Of a DNA stretch of 64,000 bases, positions 1 through 7,604 are shown piece after piece. A program made the translations under genes and the position numbers. Each line of letters starts with the position of its first letter. Position 1 is the stretch's first letter. Source of the DNA: a virus. Location of the stretch: positions 1 through 64,000 of the IMG/VR virus record IMGVR_UViG_3300037261_000082. One strand, given 5' to 3'. The notes under the pieces are model-generated. The model did no database searches. It saw only the letters and a program-made list of their open reading frames with translations, and was not told the DNA's origin.

Positions 1-2
1 GG

Positions 3-263
3 CGTGGTTTGATCAGTGTAGGGACTATCACAAGAGTGACTAACCATTCCAGTAAATCTATTCGTATTCGTGCTTCTGAATTAGGTGTTGTGCTAGTGAT
101 TGGCGGCCAAGCCCAGCGTCCGCCCTATCAGAGCAATCATGGTTCTACTGAGTACGATCATACAATCACAGTAGGTAAGACAGACCGGCTGCTGCTTAAG
201 TTGCATGAGGAGTTTGGTTCGCCTCGGGACGAGGTCTATCCTGGGGTGCAGGTAAGAGCATGA
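3..263 (+). CDS. Hypothetical protein, probably cut by the left edge
   Basis: Unrecognised protein of about 85 residues. The frame is open to the left edge of the window, and the only start candidate inside is TTG at 9, with no visible Shine-Dalgarno sequence. The gene therefore probably begins upstream. The product is soluble, with no membrane segment or known motif. Its stop lies 3 nt past the ATG (260) of the next small gene, so the two look translationally coupled. Confidence 0.5.
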   Translation, partial: RGLISVGTITRVTNHSSKSIRIRASELGVVLVIGGQAQRPPYQSNHGSTEYDHTITVGKTDRLLLKLHEEFGSPRDEVYPGVQVRA

Positions 264-355
264 CACCACAGAGGGAACAACCCGTTCTTATCTGGATCAT
301 CATGATTGTTTTGGTTGGGGCAATTATTGTGCTTGCTTTAGGGGATTTGCCTTGA
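260..355 (+). CDS. 31-residue single-span membrane protein
   Basis: Very short reading frame starting with ATG that overlaps the end of the preceding gene. After a short polar N-terminus the rest is one hydrophobic helix (about residues 9-28: LIWIIMIVLVGAIIVLALG). It ends in TTGA, which also supplies the TTG start of the next gene at 352. The tight overlaps on both sides support translation. The function is unknown; small membrane peptides like this are common in phages. Confidence 0.5.
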   Translation: MTPQREQPVLIWIIMIVLVGAIIVLALGDLP

Positions 356-756
356 CCCCCACTTGGGACAACCCACGGGATAGTCTGCACCGGGAAATAG
401 CAGAACTGCGGGAAATGGTTGGTGACAGAGACCAGCGCATTGCAGAATTAGTAGATATGTTAACGGTGCCTGACGTTGACTTGCACAGGGTTTGGCGGTT
501 TACTCCTTGTGAGGATAGAGCCTTGCGGTTGCTTCTTAAGGGAGGGCTCAAGACAAGAGAACTCCTGATGAATTTTATGTATGACGATAAGCAGCCGACG
601 CCCCACGTATTGGACATCTTCATTATGAGTCTGCGGCAGAAGTTGGCACCACAAGAGATTGTAATTGATACTATTTATGGGCGGGGCTTTCGTATTTCCG
701 ATAAGGACATTGCCCGTGTGAAGCACTTGTGCAAGGCACAAGAGCAGGCAGCATGA
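352..756 (+). CDS. Winged-helix (OmpR/PhoB C-terminal type) DNA-binding protein
   Basis: Protein of 134 residues with a short N-terminal coiled-coil-like helix (about 8-38) and a C-terminal winged helix-turn-helix domain (about 48-120). The pattern matches the effector domain of OmpR/PhoB response regulators: a 'RFTPCEDRALRLLL' start, a recognition-helix region, and the terminal hairpin 'IDTIYGRGFRIS'. There is no receiver domain, so no phosphorylation control is expected. TTG is taken as start because it overlaps the previous stop (TTGA) and follows AGGGGA. It is a probable transcription regulator of phage or host promoters. The fold is fairly sure; the target is unknown. Confidence 0.82.
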   Translation: MTPTWDNPRDSLHREIAELREMVGDRDQRIAELVDMLTVPDVDLHRVWRFTPCEDRALRLLLKGGLKTRELLMNFMYDDKQPTPHVLDIFIMSLRQKLAPQEIVIDTIYGRGFRISDKDIARVKHLCKAQEQAA

Positions 757-950
757 TGCCTATCCTCGCTCGCATTGAGGACTGGTTAGCCTTAACCCAG
801 ATGTGTCGTTGTGTTGAGAAGTTGGCAACTCCAAATAGCACAATGGGTTTCTGTTGCATGCGGGTAGAGCCAGGAGATATGTACTGCAAAAGGCATATGA
901 TGGCAGTCGTCAAGTTGCGCAAGTCAAACAATAAACGCGAAGGAACATAG
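753..950 (+). CDS. Small cysteine-rich protein, possible zinc binder
   Basis: Protein of 65 residues whose ATG overlaps the stop of the winged-helix gene (ATGA). It has Cys-x-Cys near residue 19, a Cys-Cys pair near 35 and a Cys-x2-His ('YCKRH') near 46, spaced like a small zinc knuckle, followed by a basic tail. An upstream in-frame TTG at 729 exists but would overlap the previous gene further. The function is unknown; metal binding is inferred from spacing only. Confidence 0.62.
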   Translation: MMPILARIEDWLALTQMCRCVEKLATPNSTMGFCCMRVEPGDMYCKRHMMAVVKLRKSNNKREGT

Positions 951-954
951 TACA

Positions 955-1260
955 ATGTCATATCCGGAAAAAGGCGCTGGCTATTCCCACAAGCCCAAGT
1001 TCATTGAGCGGATGAAGCGGGCGGAAGGTGGTGCTGCGCCACAGCCAAGTGATTTATACGACCCAGAGCAATTAGAAAGCATTGCTAGTCAGGAAAAGCG
1101 TTTTAATCCGCCGTCTGCGCAGGATCAGCTAGCCGCTAAGCAAGTTGATCCTAACATTGAATTATTAAATACTCCTCGCTCGTTTGGCTCCAACCCACAC
1201 GGCTCTATTGACGCGCAAGGCAAAGTGCATGGTATGAAGCGTGGCGGCCACAAAAAGTAG
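955..1260 (+). CDS. Hypothetical protein with C-terminal KRGG motif
   Basis: Hydrophilic protein of 101 residues with no recognised domain, rich in Pro, Gln and charged residues and probably disordered. It ends in 'GMKRGGHKK', the same basic Gly-Gly motif that recurs in several virion-region proteins of this phage (see the genes at 1316, 10918, 27952, 29748 and 36510). AAGGA lies about 12 nt upstream of the ATG. Its placement just upstream of the head genes suggests a minor structural or assembly role, but nothing proves it. Confidence 0.7.
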   Translation: MSYPEKGAGYSHKPKFIERMKRAEGGAAPQPSDLYDPEQLESIASQEKRFNPPSAQDQLAAKQVDPNIELLNTPRSFGSNPHGSIDAQGKVHGMKRGGHKK

Positions 1261-1315
1261 TTAGAGAATTTACTCAGCTGCCACTCGGTGCAGCACAAAA
1301 CAGGAGACTGACCCG

Positions 1316-2134
1316 ATGGCTCACCCGATGAAGAAAGATCTAGAAGGTGTGACTGGGCATAATGCCAAGTTGCGTCGTATGACTGCTCACTATGGTGATG
1401 CAGATCCGGCAATGAAGAAGAATGCGCCGGTTGACATGCTCAAGAGTGAAGGCCCAGAAGATGCAGTTGGCTATGGCTCTGATTCGTCTAATAAGACCGC
1501 GAAGCGGGGCGACCGTAAAGCTAGACGTTCTACGCCCGCTAATCCGCTCGCTACTTATCGGAAGGGTGGGCGTGTGCACGCCAAGGGCAAGCGTGCTTCG
1601 GGTGGTTCCATTTCCGATATTGAGCAGGCCAATGTCGATCAGAAGTTGTCTACCCAGGGCCGCGCTCGTGGTGGCCGCACCAAGCACAAGGGCACCCATG
1701 TCAACGTGATCGTGGCTCCTCAGGGCGGCGGAGCTCCTGCAGCGCCTCCTATGCCTCCGTTGGGGGCTAACCCTGCTATGATGCCCCCGAAGCCGCCTAT
1801 GGTCCCTCCAGGGGCCGGTGCAGGCCCAATGCCGGGCGGACCCATGGCTGGCGGGCCAGGAATGATGCCTCCTATGGCCCCAGGCGCACCGGGCGGTCTG
1901 CCTCCTGGCTTAATGCCGCCCCGCGCTCGTGGTGGTAAGGTGGAACACGCCGACGCGAAAGAGGACAAGGCTATGATCAAGAAGATGGTCAAGCCGGAAT
2001 CACTCAAGCGTGCACGGGGTGGTCGTTTACCTAATCAGAAGCATCACATGACTGCTGGTGCGGCCTCGGGCGATGGACGCCTGGAGAAGATTGGCAAGAA
2101 GGCCCACGACGCTGGTCGTCCGCAGACGGTCTAA
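1316..2134 (+). CDS. Low-complexity RARGG-motif protein (head-region, unknown function)
   Basis: Protein of 272 residues with basic ends and a Pro/Gly/Met/Ala-rich centre (about residues 138-200). It carries at least five copies of a basic Gly-Gly motif: RKGGRVH, KRASGG, RARGGRT, RARGGKV and RARGGRL. The C-terminus resembles a pattern ('GAASGDGRLEKI') that I recall from proteins near phage head genes. It is likely disordered. The start is ATG after AGGAG (spacing about 10). Its TAATG end overlaps the next gene. The function is unknown; a minor virion or assembly role is inferred from context. Confidence 0.72.
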   Translation: MAHPMKKDLEGVTGHNAKLRRMTAHYGDADPAMKKNAPVDMLKSEGPEDAVGYGSDSSNKTAKRGDRKARRSTPANPLATYRKGGRVHAKGKRASGGSISDIEQANVDQKLSTQGRARGGRTKHKGTHVNVIVAPQGGGAPAAPPMPPLGANPAMMPPKPPMVPPGAGAGPMPGGPMAGGPGMMPPMAPGAPGGLPPGLMPPRARGGKVEHADAKEDKAMIKKMVKPESLKRARGGRLPNQKHHMTAGAASGDGRLEKIGKKAHDAGRPQTV

Positions 2135-2340
2135 TGTCTTCTCTGAACACTCCAGCATTAACTCGTCAAGCCATCATAAGACTGGTAAAGCTTGAAAGTT
2201 TGTACTGGGGTGTTCAGTTTGTGTTTGACGATGGTGAGATTATATGGGCTACGCAGACATTTCCGACGAAGGCTGAAGCCGTTGAAGCCTTGCAGGTTTG
2301 GGTTGCGGAAAATGGAGCCCAGACTGCGACAGTTCACTAG
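2134..2340 (+). CDS. Hypothetical small protein
   Basis: Protein of 68 residues whose ATG overlaps the previous stop (TAATG), which points to coupled translation. The sequence reads as an alpha/beta fold with a strand pair around 'YWGVQFVFDDGEIIWA' followed by a helix 'TKAEAVEALQVWVAEN'. No family recognised. Confidence 0.62.
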   Translation: MSSLNTPALTRQAIIRLVKLESLYWGVQFVFDDGEIIWATQTFPTKAEAVEALQVWVAENGAQTATVH

Positions 2341-2360
2341 GCGTGGAGTATGTATAGATC

Positions 2361-2636
2361 ATGGGCCTTCTTGAACGCCATTTAGACGAAGACTTGATTG
2401 ATCGCATGGCAGCGGGTTGGACGCCCTCGGCTAGAACAGTGCCTGTCAAGAAGGGCAGGACAGCGCGGGTTGCTAAGAGCTATCGTGCTGCTAGGCGCAA
2501 TGAAGCCAAAGGAACAGTCTGGGCTGGTGCTCAAGCGAAGCAGCGCTACCTACCACCCATTCGTCTTAACCGTTCCGAGAAGTGGGATGGTGTTGTCTTG
2601 ACGAAGCCGTATGGCTTTCCGTATGTAAATCGATAA
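2361..2636 (+). CDS. Hypothetical basic protein
   Basis: Basic protein of 91 residues, rich in Arg, Lys and Ala in its middle part, with an aromatic C-terminus. GGAG lies about 14 nt upstream of the ATG, rather far, but no closer alternative start is better. No family recognised. It sits in a run of small co-directional genes before the head genes. Confidence 0.6.
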   Translation: MGLLERHLDEDLIDRMAAGWTPSARTVPVKKGRTARVAKSYRAARRNEAKGTVWAGAQAKQRYLPPIRLNRSEKWDGVVLTKPYGFPYVNR

Positions 2637-2652
2637 GTGTGGAGAGGCTTTC

Positions 2653-2967
2653 ATGTGTGGCGGGACAGTTACAGGCGATGCTGATGCGGCCAGAAGTCTA
2701 GTTACTCTTCTTGAGGGTTATTGCGGTAATACAAACCTAACCTCAAAAGACTTACGACGGCTTATCCGAGAGAACTGGACTATTATTAAGGTACTTGCCC
2801 ATCAAATTCATGACGAGGAAACTTCTCGCGAAACTGTACGTCGGCAATCGGCAAAGAATATAGCTGAGCTAGATGCAGAAGGCATTATGCGTATAACTGA
2901 AGGTAAAGGAACTTCGGAGATTAAGCACTCGTTTAGGATAATCACCGAAGCAATGGAAAAGGCTTAG
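2653..2967 (+). CDS. Hypothetical helical protein
   Basis: Protein of 104 residues, predicted from its sequence to be largely alpha-helical and acidic/basic mixed. The start is ATG with GGAGAGG upstream at usual spacing. No recognised motif. It is followed after 3 nt by the next gene. Confidence 0.66.
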   Translation: MCGGTVTGDADAARSLVTLLEGYCGNTNLTSKDLRRLIRENWTIIKVLAHQIHDEETSRETVRRQSAKNIAELDAEGIMRITEGKGTSEIKHSFRIITEAMEKA

Positions 2968-2970
2968 CTG

Positions 2971-3171
2971 GTGGTTACTCTCCCTGCCCCTTTTCAAATA
3001 AAAGAATGGGTGACGCGATATATGGCGTTGCAGAATCCGGCAACTCAAATTCTTGTTGAACGCAACCGGCGTTACTGGCTTGATCGTACCCGGCAAGAGT
3101 TGCTTAACAATTATTGGGGCAATAATCCTGGCGAACTAGACCGCTGGGCTGACGATGGAGGCAGAGCATAA
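2971..3171 (+). CDS. Hypothetical protein with GTG start
   Basis: Protein of 66 residues rich in Arg, Trp and Asn ('RNRRYWLDRTRQELLNNYWG'). The GTG start lies 3 nt after the previous stop. The end of the gene contains the GGAGG that serves the next gene. No family recognised. Confidence 0.55.
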   Translation: MVTLPAPFQIKEWVTRYMALQNPATQILVERNRRYWLDRTRQELLNNYWGNNPGELDRWADDGGRA

Positions 3172-3172
3172 C

Positions 3173-3433
3173 ATGCCTCCTTCTCTCCTTGATCCATTTC
3201 ATCGCGCCCTACACACTCAGGTGTCTAAGACCATTGACGACCGCATGGTCAACCTAGCGCAGGGTGGTGCTGCTTCAATTGAAGGCTCAGCACAGACGGT
3301 TGCGGAAAAGTATGCAGCCCATGTGTCCTACATCAAAGCCTTATCAGATGTGCTGGGCTGGTGTGAGGAGCTAGAGCGGGAACAGTATGGGTTACGGCCT
3401 AGTGAAGAGGGCGAAGGCCAGGGCGGTGCATAA
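3173..3433 (+). CDS. Hypothetical protein
   Basis: Helical acidic protein of 86 residues. Two starts are possible, ATG at 3155 and ATG at 3173. The second is preferred because GGAGG (3157-3161) lies 11 nt before it and because it follows directly on the stop of the previous gene. The C-terminus is Glu/Gly-rich. No family recognised. Confidence 0.64.
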   Translation: MPPSLLDPFHRALHTQVSKTIDDRMVNLAQGGAASIEGSAQTVAEKYAAHVSYIKALSDVLGWCEELEREQYGLRPSEEGEGQGGA

Positions 3434-3547
3434 GTGACTTTACTAGCCCATGCCGTTGCGTTATGGTTGATCGGCAATGAGATTGTGTTTTTGTTGTATT
3501 TTGAGGAGAGTATAAATGCCACCTATGCTTATGAAGCACGACGCTGA
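3434..3547 (+). CDS. Possible 37-residue membrane peptide
   Basis: Short frame starting with GTG directly at the previous stop and overlapping the start of the GroES-like gene by 32 nt. The N-terminal two thirds are hydrophobic (about residues 3-22). No distinct ribosome-binding site of its own, so it depends on coupling. Evidence is limited to its position and hydrophobic character. Confidence 0.3.
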   Translation: MTLLAHAVALWLIGNEIVFLLYFEESINATYAYEARR

Positions 3548-3908
3548 CCCCGCCATGGCTATTATGAAACAGGCGGGCAATCTTGATGCCTTTGAGTTAT
3601 TTGGGAATCAAGTTTTGCTGGGCGTCTATATGCGCCCCAAGGTTACTAAGTCTGGTATTCACTTGGCAGACCAGACCCTCAAGGAAGACGAACATCAGGG
3701 CAAGGCTGGGCTGGTTCTCAAAAAGGGGCCAGCCGCATTTGTATCTGACGACAACTATGATTTCCGAGGTCAGGATGTGCAAGTTGGTGAATGGGTAGCC
3801 ATCTTCATATCAGATGGACGTAAGATTGCCATTAATGGGCAACTCTGCAGGCTCGTCGAAGATCATCACATTCGTTTGAAGATTCCGGCACCAGACGTAG
3901 TATTTTGA
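3516..3908 (+). CDS. GroES/Cpn10-like co-chaperonin
   Basis: Protein of 130 residues resembling the GroES (Cpn10) beta-barrel. It has an opening strand around 'FGNQVLLGVYMRP', a loop 'KSGIHLADQTLKEDE' at the position of the GroEL-binding mobile loop, then the 'GKAGLVLKKGP' strand, 'VQVGEWVAIF', and a closing strand near 'INGQLCRLVEDHHI'. GroES caps the GroEL folding chamber; phages such as T4 encode their own (gp31) to fold the capsid protein. Its position just before the scaffold and capsid genes fits that job. AGGAG precedes the ATG. Sequence similarity is modest, so the assignment is probable, not certain. Confidence 0.78.
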   Translation: MPPMLMKHDADPAMAIMKQAGNLDAFELFGNQVLLGVYMRPKVTKSGIHLADQTLKEDEHQGKAGLVLKKGPAAFVSDDNYDFRGQDVQVGEWVAIFISDGRKIAINGQLCRLVEDHHIRLKIPAPDVVF

Positions 3909-3939
3909 TTAAGCGTTTTTGAGGAGGAGAATAATTCCG

Positions 3940-5061
3940 ATGGCTGACAAAAAAGATGAAGCAGTTGTGGAAGTTGCTGACGAGGGCGTTGTCACTGTGG
4001 ACGTTACTGATAATCCTGACCTTGCAGACGTGGGCAAGGAAGCGGCTAAAGAAGGCGAAGAGAAAGAGCCAGTCGTCAAACTGGCTGACGAAGCCAAGCC
4101 GGAAAAGAAATCCGTTCCAAGAGTTAAGCTAGCTGAGAAGGCTGCCGTTGACGAAGCTAAGGTCGCCCTAGACCAGGCGGTTAAGACAGCGGCTGATGAA
4201 CGTAAGGCCCGTGAAGCAGCTGAGGCTACAGCCCAGGCCGAGCGTAGGCGTGCTGATGCGGCCACGAGCCAGGTTACTGCCCGTGACCAGGAACTAGCGG
4301 CTAGGGCTGAGGCAGCTGATGCCCGCGAACTAACCATCCTGGATAACGGCATTGCGTCTGCTACGGCGTTGCTGACGTCCTTACAGGACGAGAGCACGCG
4401 TCTGATGGAAGCTGGCGAGTTTGCCAAGGTTACGGCAGTTCAAACTAAGCTGGCCCGTGCAGCATCGCAACTCGATAGGCTAGAGGCTGCCAAGGCGGAT
4501 TACGAATCAGGCGTGCGCACGGTGCCTACCACTGAGGGTCGTGTAGAGGCTGCAGTTGCAAGCCAACTCAATCCTCTAGATCAGTATTTGTCAGGCTTTG
4601 CCCCCAAGGCACAGACCTGGCTGCGCGCCCACCCTGAATGCATCCCAGCGTCCATAGGCGGCAACGCAGCTAAGAACGCCAAGATGATGGCGGGGCATTG
4701 GGCGGCACTTGGCGAAGGCTTGCAGGAGGGTTCTGACGACTATTACCGGGTCATTGAGGAACATGCTGGCTATCGTACGCCCGTGTCTAAGGCGGCTGAC
4801 GTTGTAGAGGCTGGTGAGGAAGAGGAAGCCCCTGCGCCTAAGAAGGCCAAGGTGCACCCCTCTGCCCCTATATCTCGTGAGGTGCCTGGCGCAGACGGCA
4901 AGGTTGCTCGTACGACTCGTTCGGTCACCTTGACCAAGGAGCAACAGGATGCCGCCAAGATGAGCTTCCCACAGTTGCCCCCGAACCAGGCCTTTGCCCA
5001 GTATGCACGCAATTTGCTGGAGCTAGAGGCAGAAGGTAAAATGGGAAGAATTACTCATTAA
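3940..5061 (+). CDS. Probable capsid scaffolding protein
   Basis: Protein of 373 residues with an acidic N-terminus (Asp/Glu/Val-rich, about 1-50), a long Ala/Glu/Arg heptad-like coiled coil (about 60-185), a more globular region with Trp (about 205-270), an acidic linker and a C-terminal helical segment. This acidic, helical, coiled-coil architecture directly upstream of the capsid genes is typical of phage scaffolds. The chosen ATG at 3940 follows GAGGAGGAGA; an in-frame start at 3919 lies before that site and is unlikely. No sequence family was recognised, so the role rests on composition and location. Confidence 0.72.
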   Translation: MADKKDEAVVEVADEGVVTVDVTDNPDLADVGKEAAKEGEEKEPVVKLADEAKPEKKSVPRVKLAEKAAVDEAKVALDQAVKTAADERKAREAAEATAQAERRRADAATSQVTARDQELAARAEAADARELTILDNGIASATALLTSLQDESTRLMEAGEFAKVTAVQTKLARAASQLDRLEAAKADYESGVRTVPTTEGRVEAAVASQLNPLDQYLSGFAPKAQTWLRAHPECIPASIGGNAAKNAKMMAGHWAALGEGLQEGSDDYYRVIEEHAGYRTPVSKAADVVEAGEEEEAPAPKKAKVHPSAPISREVPGADGKVARTTRSVTLTKEQQDAAKMSFPQLPPNQAFAQYARNLLELEAEGKMGRITH

Positions 5062-5212
5062 AGAAACCCAAGATGGAGCGCCGAAAAAGATATCGATGGG
5101 GTGGGTGCTGGCGTCGCGTTAGCACAATGATCCGCGCGTATCCGCTTAATCATCGTAGGGCTTGGATTTGGCACCACCCAAAATTCAATTCATAGAATAG
5201 GAGTTCTACACA

Positions 5213-5764
5213 ATGACCGAAGCCGAACCCGTTACCCGTCGCCGCCTTAAGACACCAGTTGTGGAGCGTCCACCGCAGCGGGCTACAGCAACTGACGCTC
5301 GTGAGCCACAGCACGAACCAGTTCATGCTGAGGCTAGGCGCACGCGCCGTCGTAAGGCCACTGTTAATGACGATATGTTCTACATCCCCATTGACGAGAT
5401 CCCAGAAGGTTCCTCATACGAGTGGAAGCGCTGGTCCGTTAATGGTCTTGAGGATCCTTTCTACATTGCTCAGATGCGTGAGCAAGGCTGGGAGCCGGTC
5501 AATCCGAAGCGTCATCCAACCTGGGTTCCGCCTGGGTACAGCCAGCCGCACATCATTAAGGGTGGCCAGATCCTGATGGAACGGCCAATAGAACTCACGC
5601 GGGAAGCCCAGGCTGAGCAACGCAAGCTGGCCAAGAACCAAATGCGTGAAGCCGAGCAGCGTTTGGGTATGACTCCTAAGGATACCTTGACACGGCAGCA
5701 TCCTGGTGCTGAACCTCGCATCGTCAAGGAGTATATGCGGCCTGTGACTGCAATTGAGGAATAA
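5213..5764 (+). CDS. Conserved head-region protein
   Basis: Protein of 183 residues: a basic, Arg/Pro-rich, probably disordered N-terminus (1-48), then a compact region with a pattern I recall from hypothetical proteins beside phage head genes ('SYEWKRWSVNGLEDPFY', then 'QGWEPVNPKRHP'), and a helical charged C-terminus. AGGAG precedes the ATG with good spacing. A role in head assembly is likely from position only. Confidence 0.74.
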   Translation: MTEAEPVTRRRLKTPVVERPPQRATATDAREPQHEPVHAEARRTRRRKATVNDDMFYIPIDEIPEGSSYEWKRWSVNGLEDPFYIAQMREQGWEPVNPKRHPTWVPPGYSQPHIIKGGQILMERPIELTREAQAEQRKLAKNQMREAEQRLGMTPKDTLTRQHPGAEPRIVKEYMRPVTAIEE

Positions 5765-5818
5765 CATTTACTGCTAGAATTGCTCAGGGTCTGCTGCGCG
5801 TTGGAAGGGGAACTACCA

Positions 5819-6070
5819 TTGTCAAAACCAAAGCGCCATCCATTCCGATTAATGAATGGCCGTGAGACAGATCCTGACTTTTCCCAGTACCATCATCTAC
5901 GTCGTCCCATAACAACCTGGATTAGCAATGCGGAATATGATCTGTTCCAGAGCATAGTGAAATCCCACGGGGTGACAGGTGCGGCATATTTACGGGCTGT
6001 GCTGATTGATGTAATTGCCGAGGAAGGTCCGAAAGTGAAGACGTTGTTTACGCAGGCTCTAGAAAGTTAA
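5819..6070 (+). CDS. Small protein with ribbon-helix-helix-like region
   Basis: Protein of 83 residues. Residues about 30-65 ('TWISNAEYDLFQSIVKSHGV' followed by 'AAYLRAVLID') have the strand-helix-turn-helix rhythm of ribbon-helix-helix DNA-binding proteins. TTG at 5819 is preferred over the upstream frame opening at 5780 because GGAAGGGG lies 8 nt before it. It could be a regulator of the following capsid operon. The fold assignment is tentative. Confidence 0.55.
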   Translation: MSKPKRHPFRLMNGRETDPDFSQYHHLRRPITTWISNAEYDLFQSIVKSHGVTGAAYLRAVLIDVIAEEGPKVKTLFTQALES

Positions 6071-6343
6071 AACTTTTCTTTGATTACCCACTTGACTTTT
6101 TGTTTGCTTAACATCCATTACTTGATCATAGAAGTTTTCCGGCAGTCCGATAAGCTGCTGAAGGGTCTCGGAATCGAATTAGGTTCTTGACGATCAAAAG
6201 AGCAAACCTGGGTCCCGCATGGGCCTTTAAGGTGACTCCAGCTACAAACTAGCTGCCGAGCGCAATGCGGTAGCCTCTCAACCCTGGTAGTAGTCTAGGT
6301 CAAGCTGACCCTAGCCACTAACCAAGCCTGGGACCGTATTCAA
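6071..6343 (+). promoter_or_regulatory. Structured untranslated leader of the capsid operon
   Basis: A 273-nt stretch without a credible gene. It contains a TTGACT hexamer near 6103 that could be a -35 element, but no convincing -10 at 17 nt. Two hairpins lie near its 3' end: GCTGCCG (6252-6258) with CGGTAGC (6268-6274), and CTAGGTCA with TGACCCTAG (6295-6314, one bulged base). A long structured 5' leader before highly expressed capsid genes could stabilise the mRNA or mark a promoter or processing site. Confidence 0.4.
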
Positions 6344-6979
6344 ATGGCTAACGTCCTTGCACCATTTGGCTTTGCTCAGGTTGGCACCACGGGCATGCCC
6401 CCAAACTTTGCGCGTGCTGGTAGTGGTTCCCCGTATAAGATCAAGGCTAGCTTTGTCACCCCCATCTATTATGGTGACGCGGTTCGCATGTGGATTAGTG
6501 GTGATGACAGTTCTGGCAACCCCGGTTATATTACGCCTTGGGTAGCTGCTGACGGTAGTTCACCCACTAAGATTCTCGTTGGCATTTTCCTTGGTTGTGA
6601 GTATTACTCATCCTCGCAGCGTCAAAACGTCAAGAGTCAGTTTTGGCCAGGTGGTGATGCTGCGGCCGATGGCATAGCCTACGTTTGTGACGACCCTGAT
6701 TCTGAGTGGATGGTGCAGGCCGGAGTCGCTGCTACGCCCTTCACACAAATCTATGTTGGCTCGACGGCTGATGTTGTGGTTTCCCCCACGGGCAGCACCA
6801 TCACAGGCATTTCTGGGATGACTCTTGATACACCCACGACTACGGTGTCCTTCCCATTCAAGGTGAGAAACGTAATCACGACCCCGCCGACCGCTAACGG
6901 TCGCGACCTGCTCACGGCGTACAACTACGTCACCGTTGCCTTCAACAACCAGATATACAAAGCACTCCTAGGGGTCTAA
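6344..6979 (+). CDS. Capsid-associated structural protein, copy 1
   Basis: Protein of 211 residues with a pattern I recall from virion proteins encoded next to phage major capsid genes: an N-terminal 'APFGF' motif, 'IYYGDAVRM', 'KILVGIFLGCEYY', 'FWPG' and a Ser/Thr-rich beta C-terminus ending in 'YKALLGV'. It is likely a head decoration or auxiliary capsid protein. It is about half identical by eye to the next gene, with which it forms a tandem duplication. The last codons contain CCTAGGGG, which acts as ribosome-binding site for copy 2. Confidence 0.78.
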   Translation: MANVLAPFGFAQVGTTGMPPNFARAGSGSPYKIKASFVTPIYYGDAVRMWISGDDSSGNPGYITPWVAADGSSPTKILVGIFLGCEYYSSSQRQNVKSQFWPGGDAAADGIAYVCDDPDSEWMVQAGVAATPFTQIYVGSTADVVVSPTGSTITGISGMTLDTPTTTVSFPFKVRNVITTPPTANGRDLLTAYNYVTVAFNNQIYKALLGV

Positions 6980-6983
6980 GCAC

Positions 6984-7601
6984 ATGACTGTAAACGTCCA
7001 AGCACCCTTCGGTTTTCTCCAGATTGGCACTGCCTCTGGGCCACCGAACTTTGCCGAGAATCATAATCCACCTTATCGGATTGCGTCGGGCTATGGCACC
7101 GCCATTTATTTTGGCGACGCCGTACGCATGAACGTTTCCGGCCCTACTGGCTATATTGAGCAGTGGGCTAATGGTGATGGTGGTACTGCTACTAAGATTC
7201 TAGTTGGCATCTTCGTTGGTTGCAGCTACTTCTCAACGGCACGAGGCTACAACGTCGAAAGTCGTTACTGGCCTGGTTCCGATGCTACTGGCGACGTTCG
7301 CGCTTATGTTGTGGACGACCCAAATAGTCAATGGAAGATACAGGCGGGCATTGGCTCAGCCATCACCCAGACCTCAATTGGTGCTTGTGCTGATATTGTA
7401 GCTACTCCGCTGGGCAGTACTGTGACGGGTCAGTCCGGCATGTGCCTTTCAACGCCAACCACAACTGTTACGCTTCCGTTCAAGGTGGTGAACGTCATCA
7501 CCTCTCCGCCAGGTGCGCCGGGCACGGATCTCACGGCAGCCTACAACAACGTCATCGTGGCGTTTAACAACCAGCAATATAAAGCCCTCCTAGGAGTCTA
7601 A
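6984..7601 (+). CDS. Capsid-associated structural protein, copy 2
   Basis: Paralogue of the preceding gene (205 residues), with the same block order: 'APFGFLQIG', 'IYFGDAVRM', 'KILVGIFVGCSYF', 'YWPG', and the same C-terminus 'YKALLGV'. Divergence is spread through the whole length, so the duplication is not recent. The two copies may occupy different sites in the capsid, for example different decoration positions. The shared C-terminal codons (here CCTAGGAG) again provide the ribosome-binding site for the following major capsid gene. Confidence 0.78.
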   Translation: MTVNVQAPFGFLQIGTASGPPNFAENHNPPYRIASGYGTAIYFGDAVRMNVSGPTGYIEQWANGDGGTATKILVGIFVGCSYFSTARGYNVESRYWPGSDATGDVRAYVVDDPNSQWKIQAGIGSAITQTSIGACADIVATPLGSTVTGQSGMCLSTPTTTVTLPFKVVNVITSPPGAPGTDLTAAYNNVIVAFNNQQYKALLGV

Positions 7602-7604
7602 GCC

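Noticed and set aside
5073-5195. A 40-codon basic ORF in the gap before the gene at 5213
   Set aside because: No ribosome-binding site, extreme Arg/Trp composition and no similarity; the gap is short and chance can explain it.
6071-6343. tRNA gene in the capsid leader
   Set aside because: No cloverleaf or T-loop consensus could be found; only simple hairpins are present.
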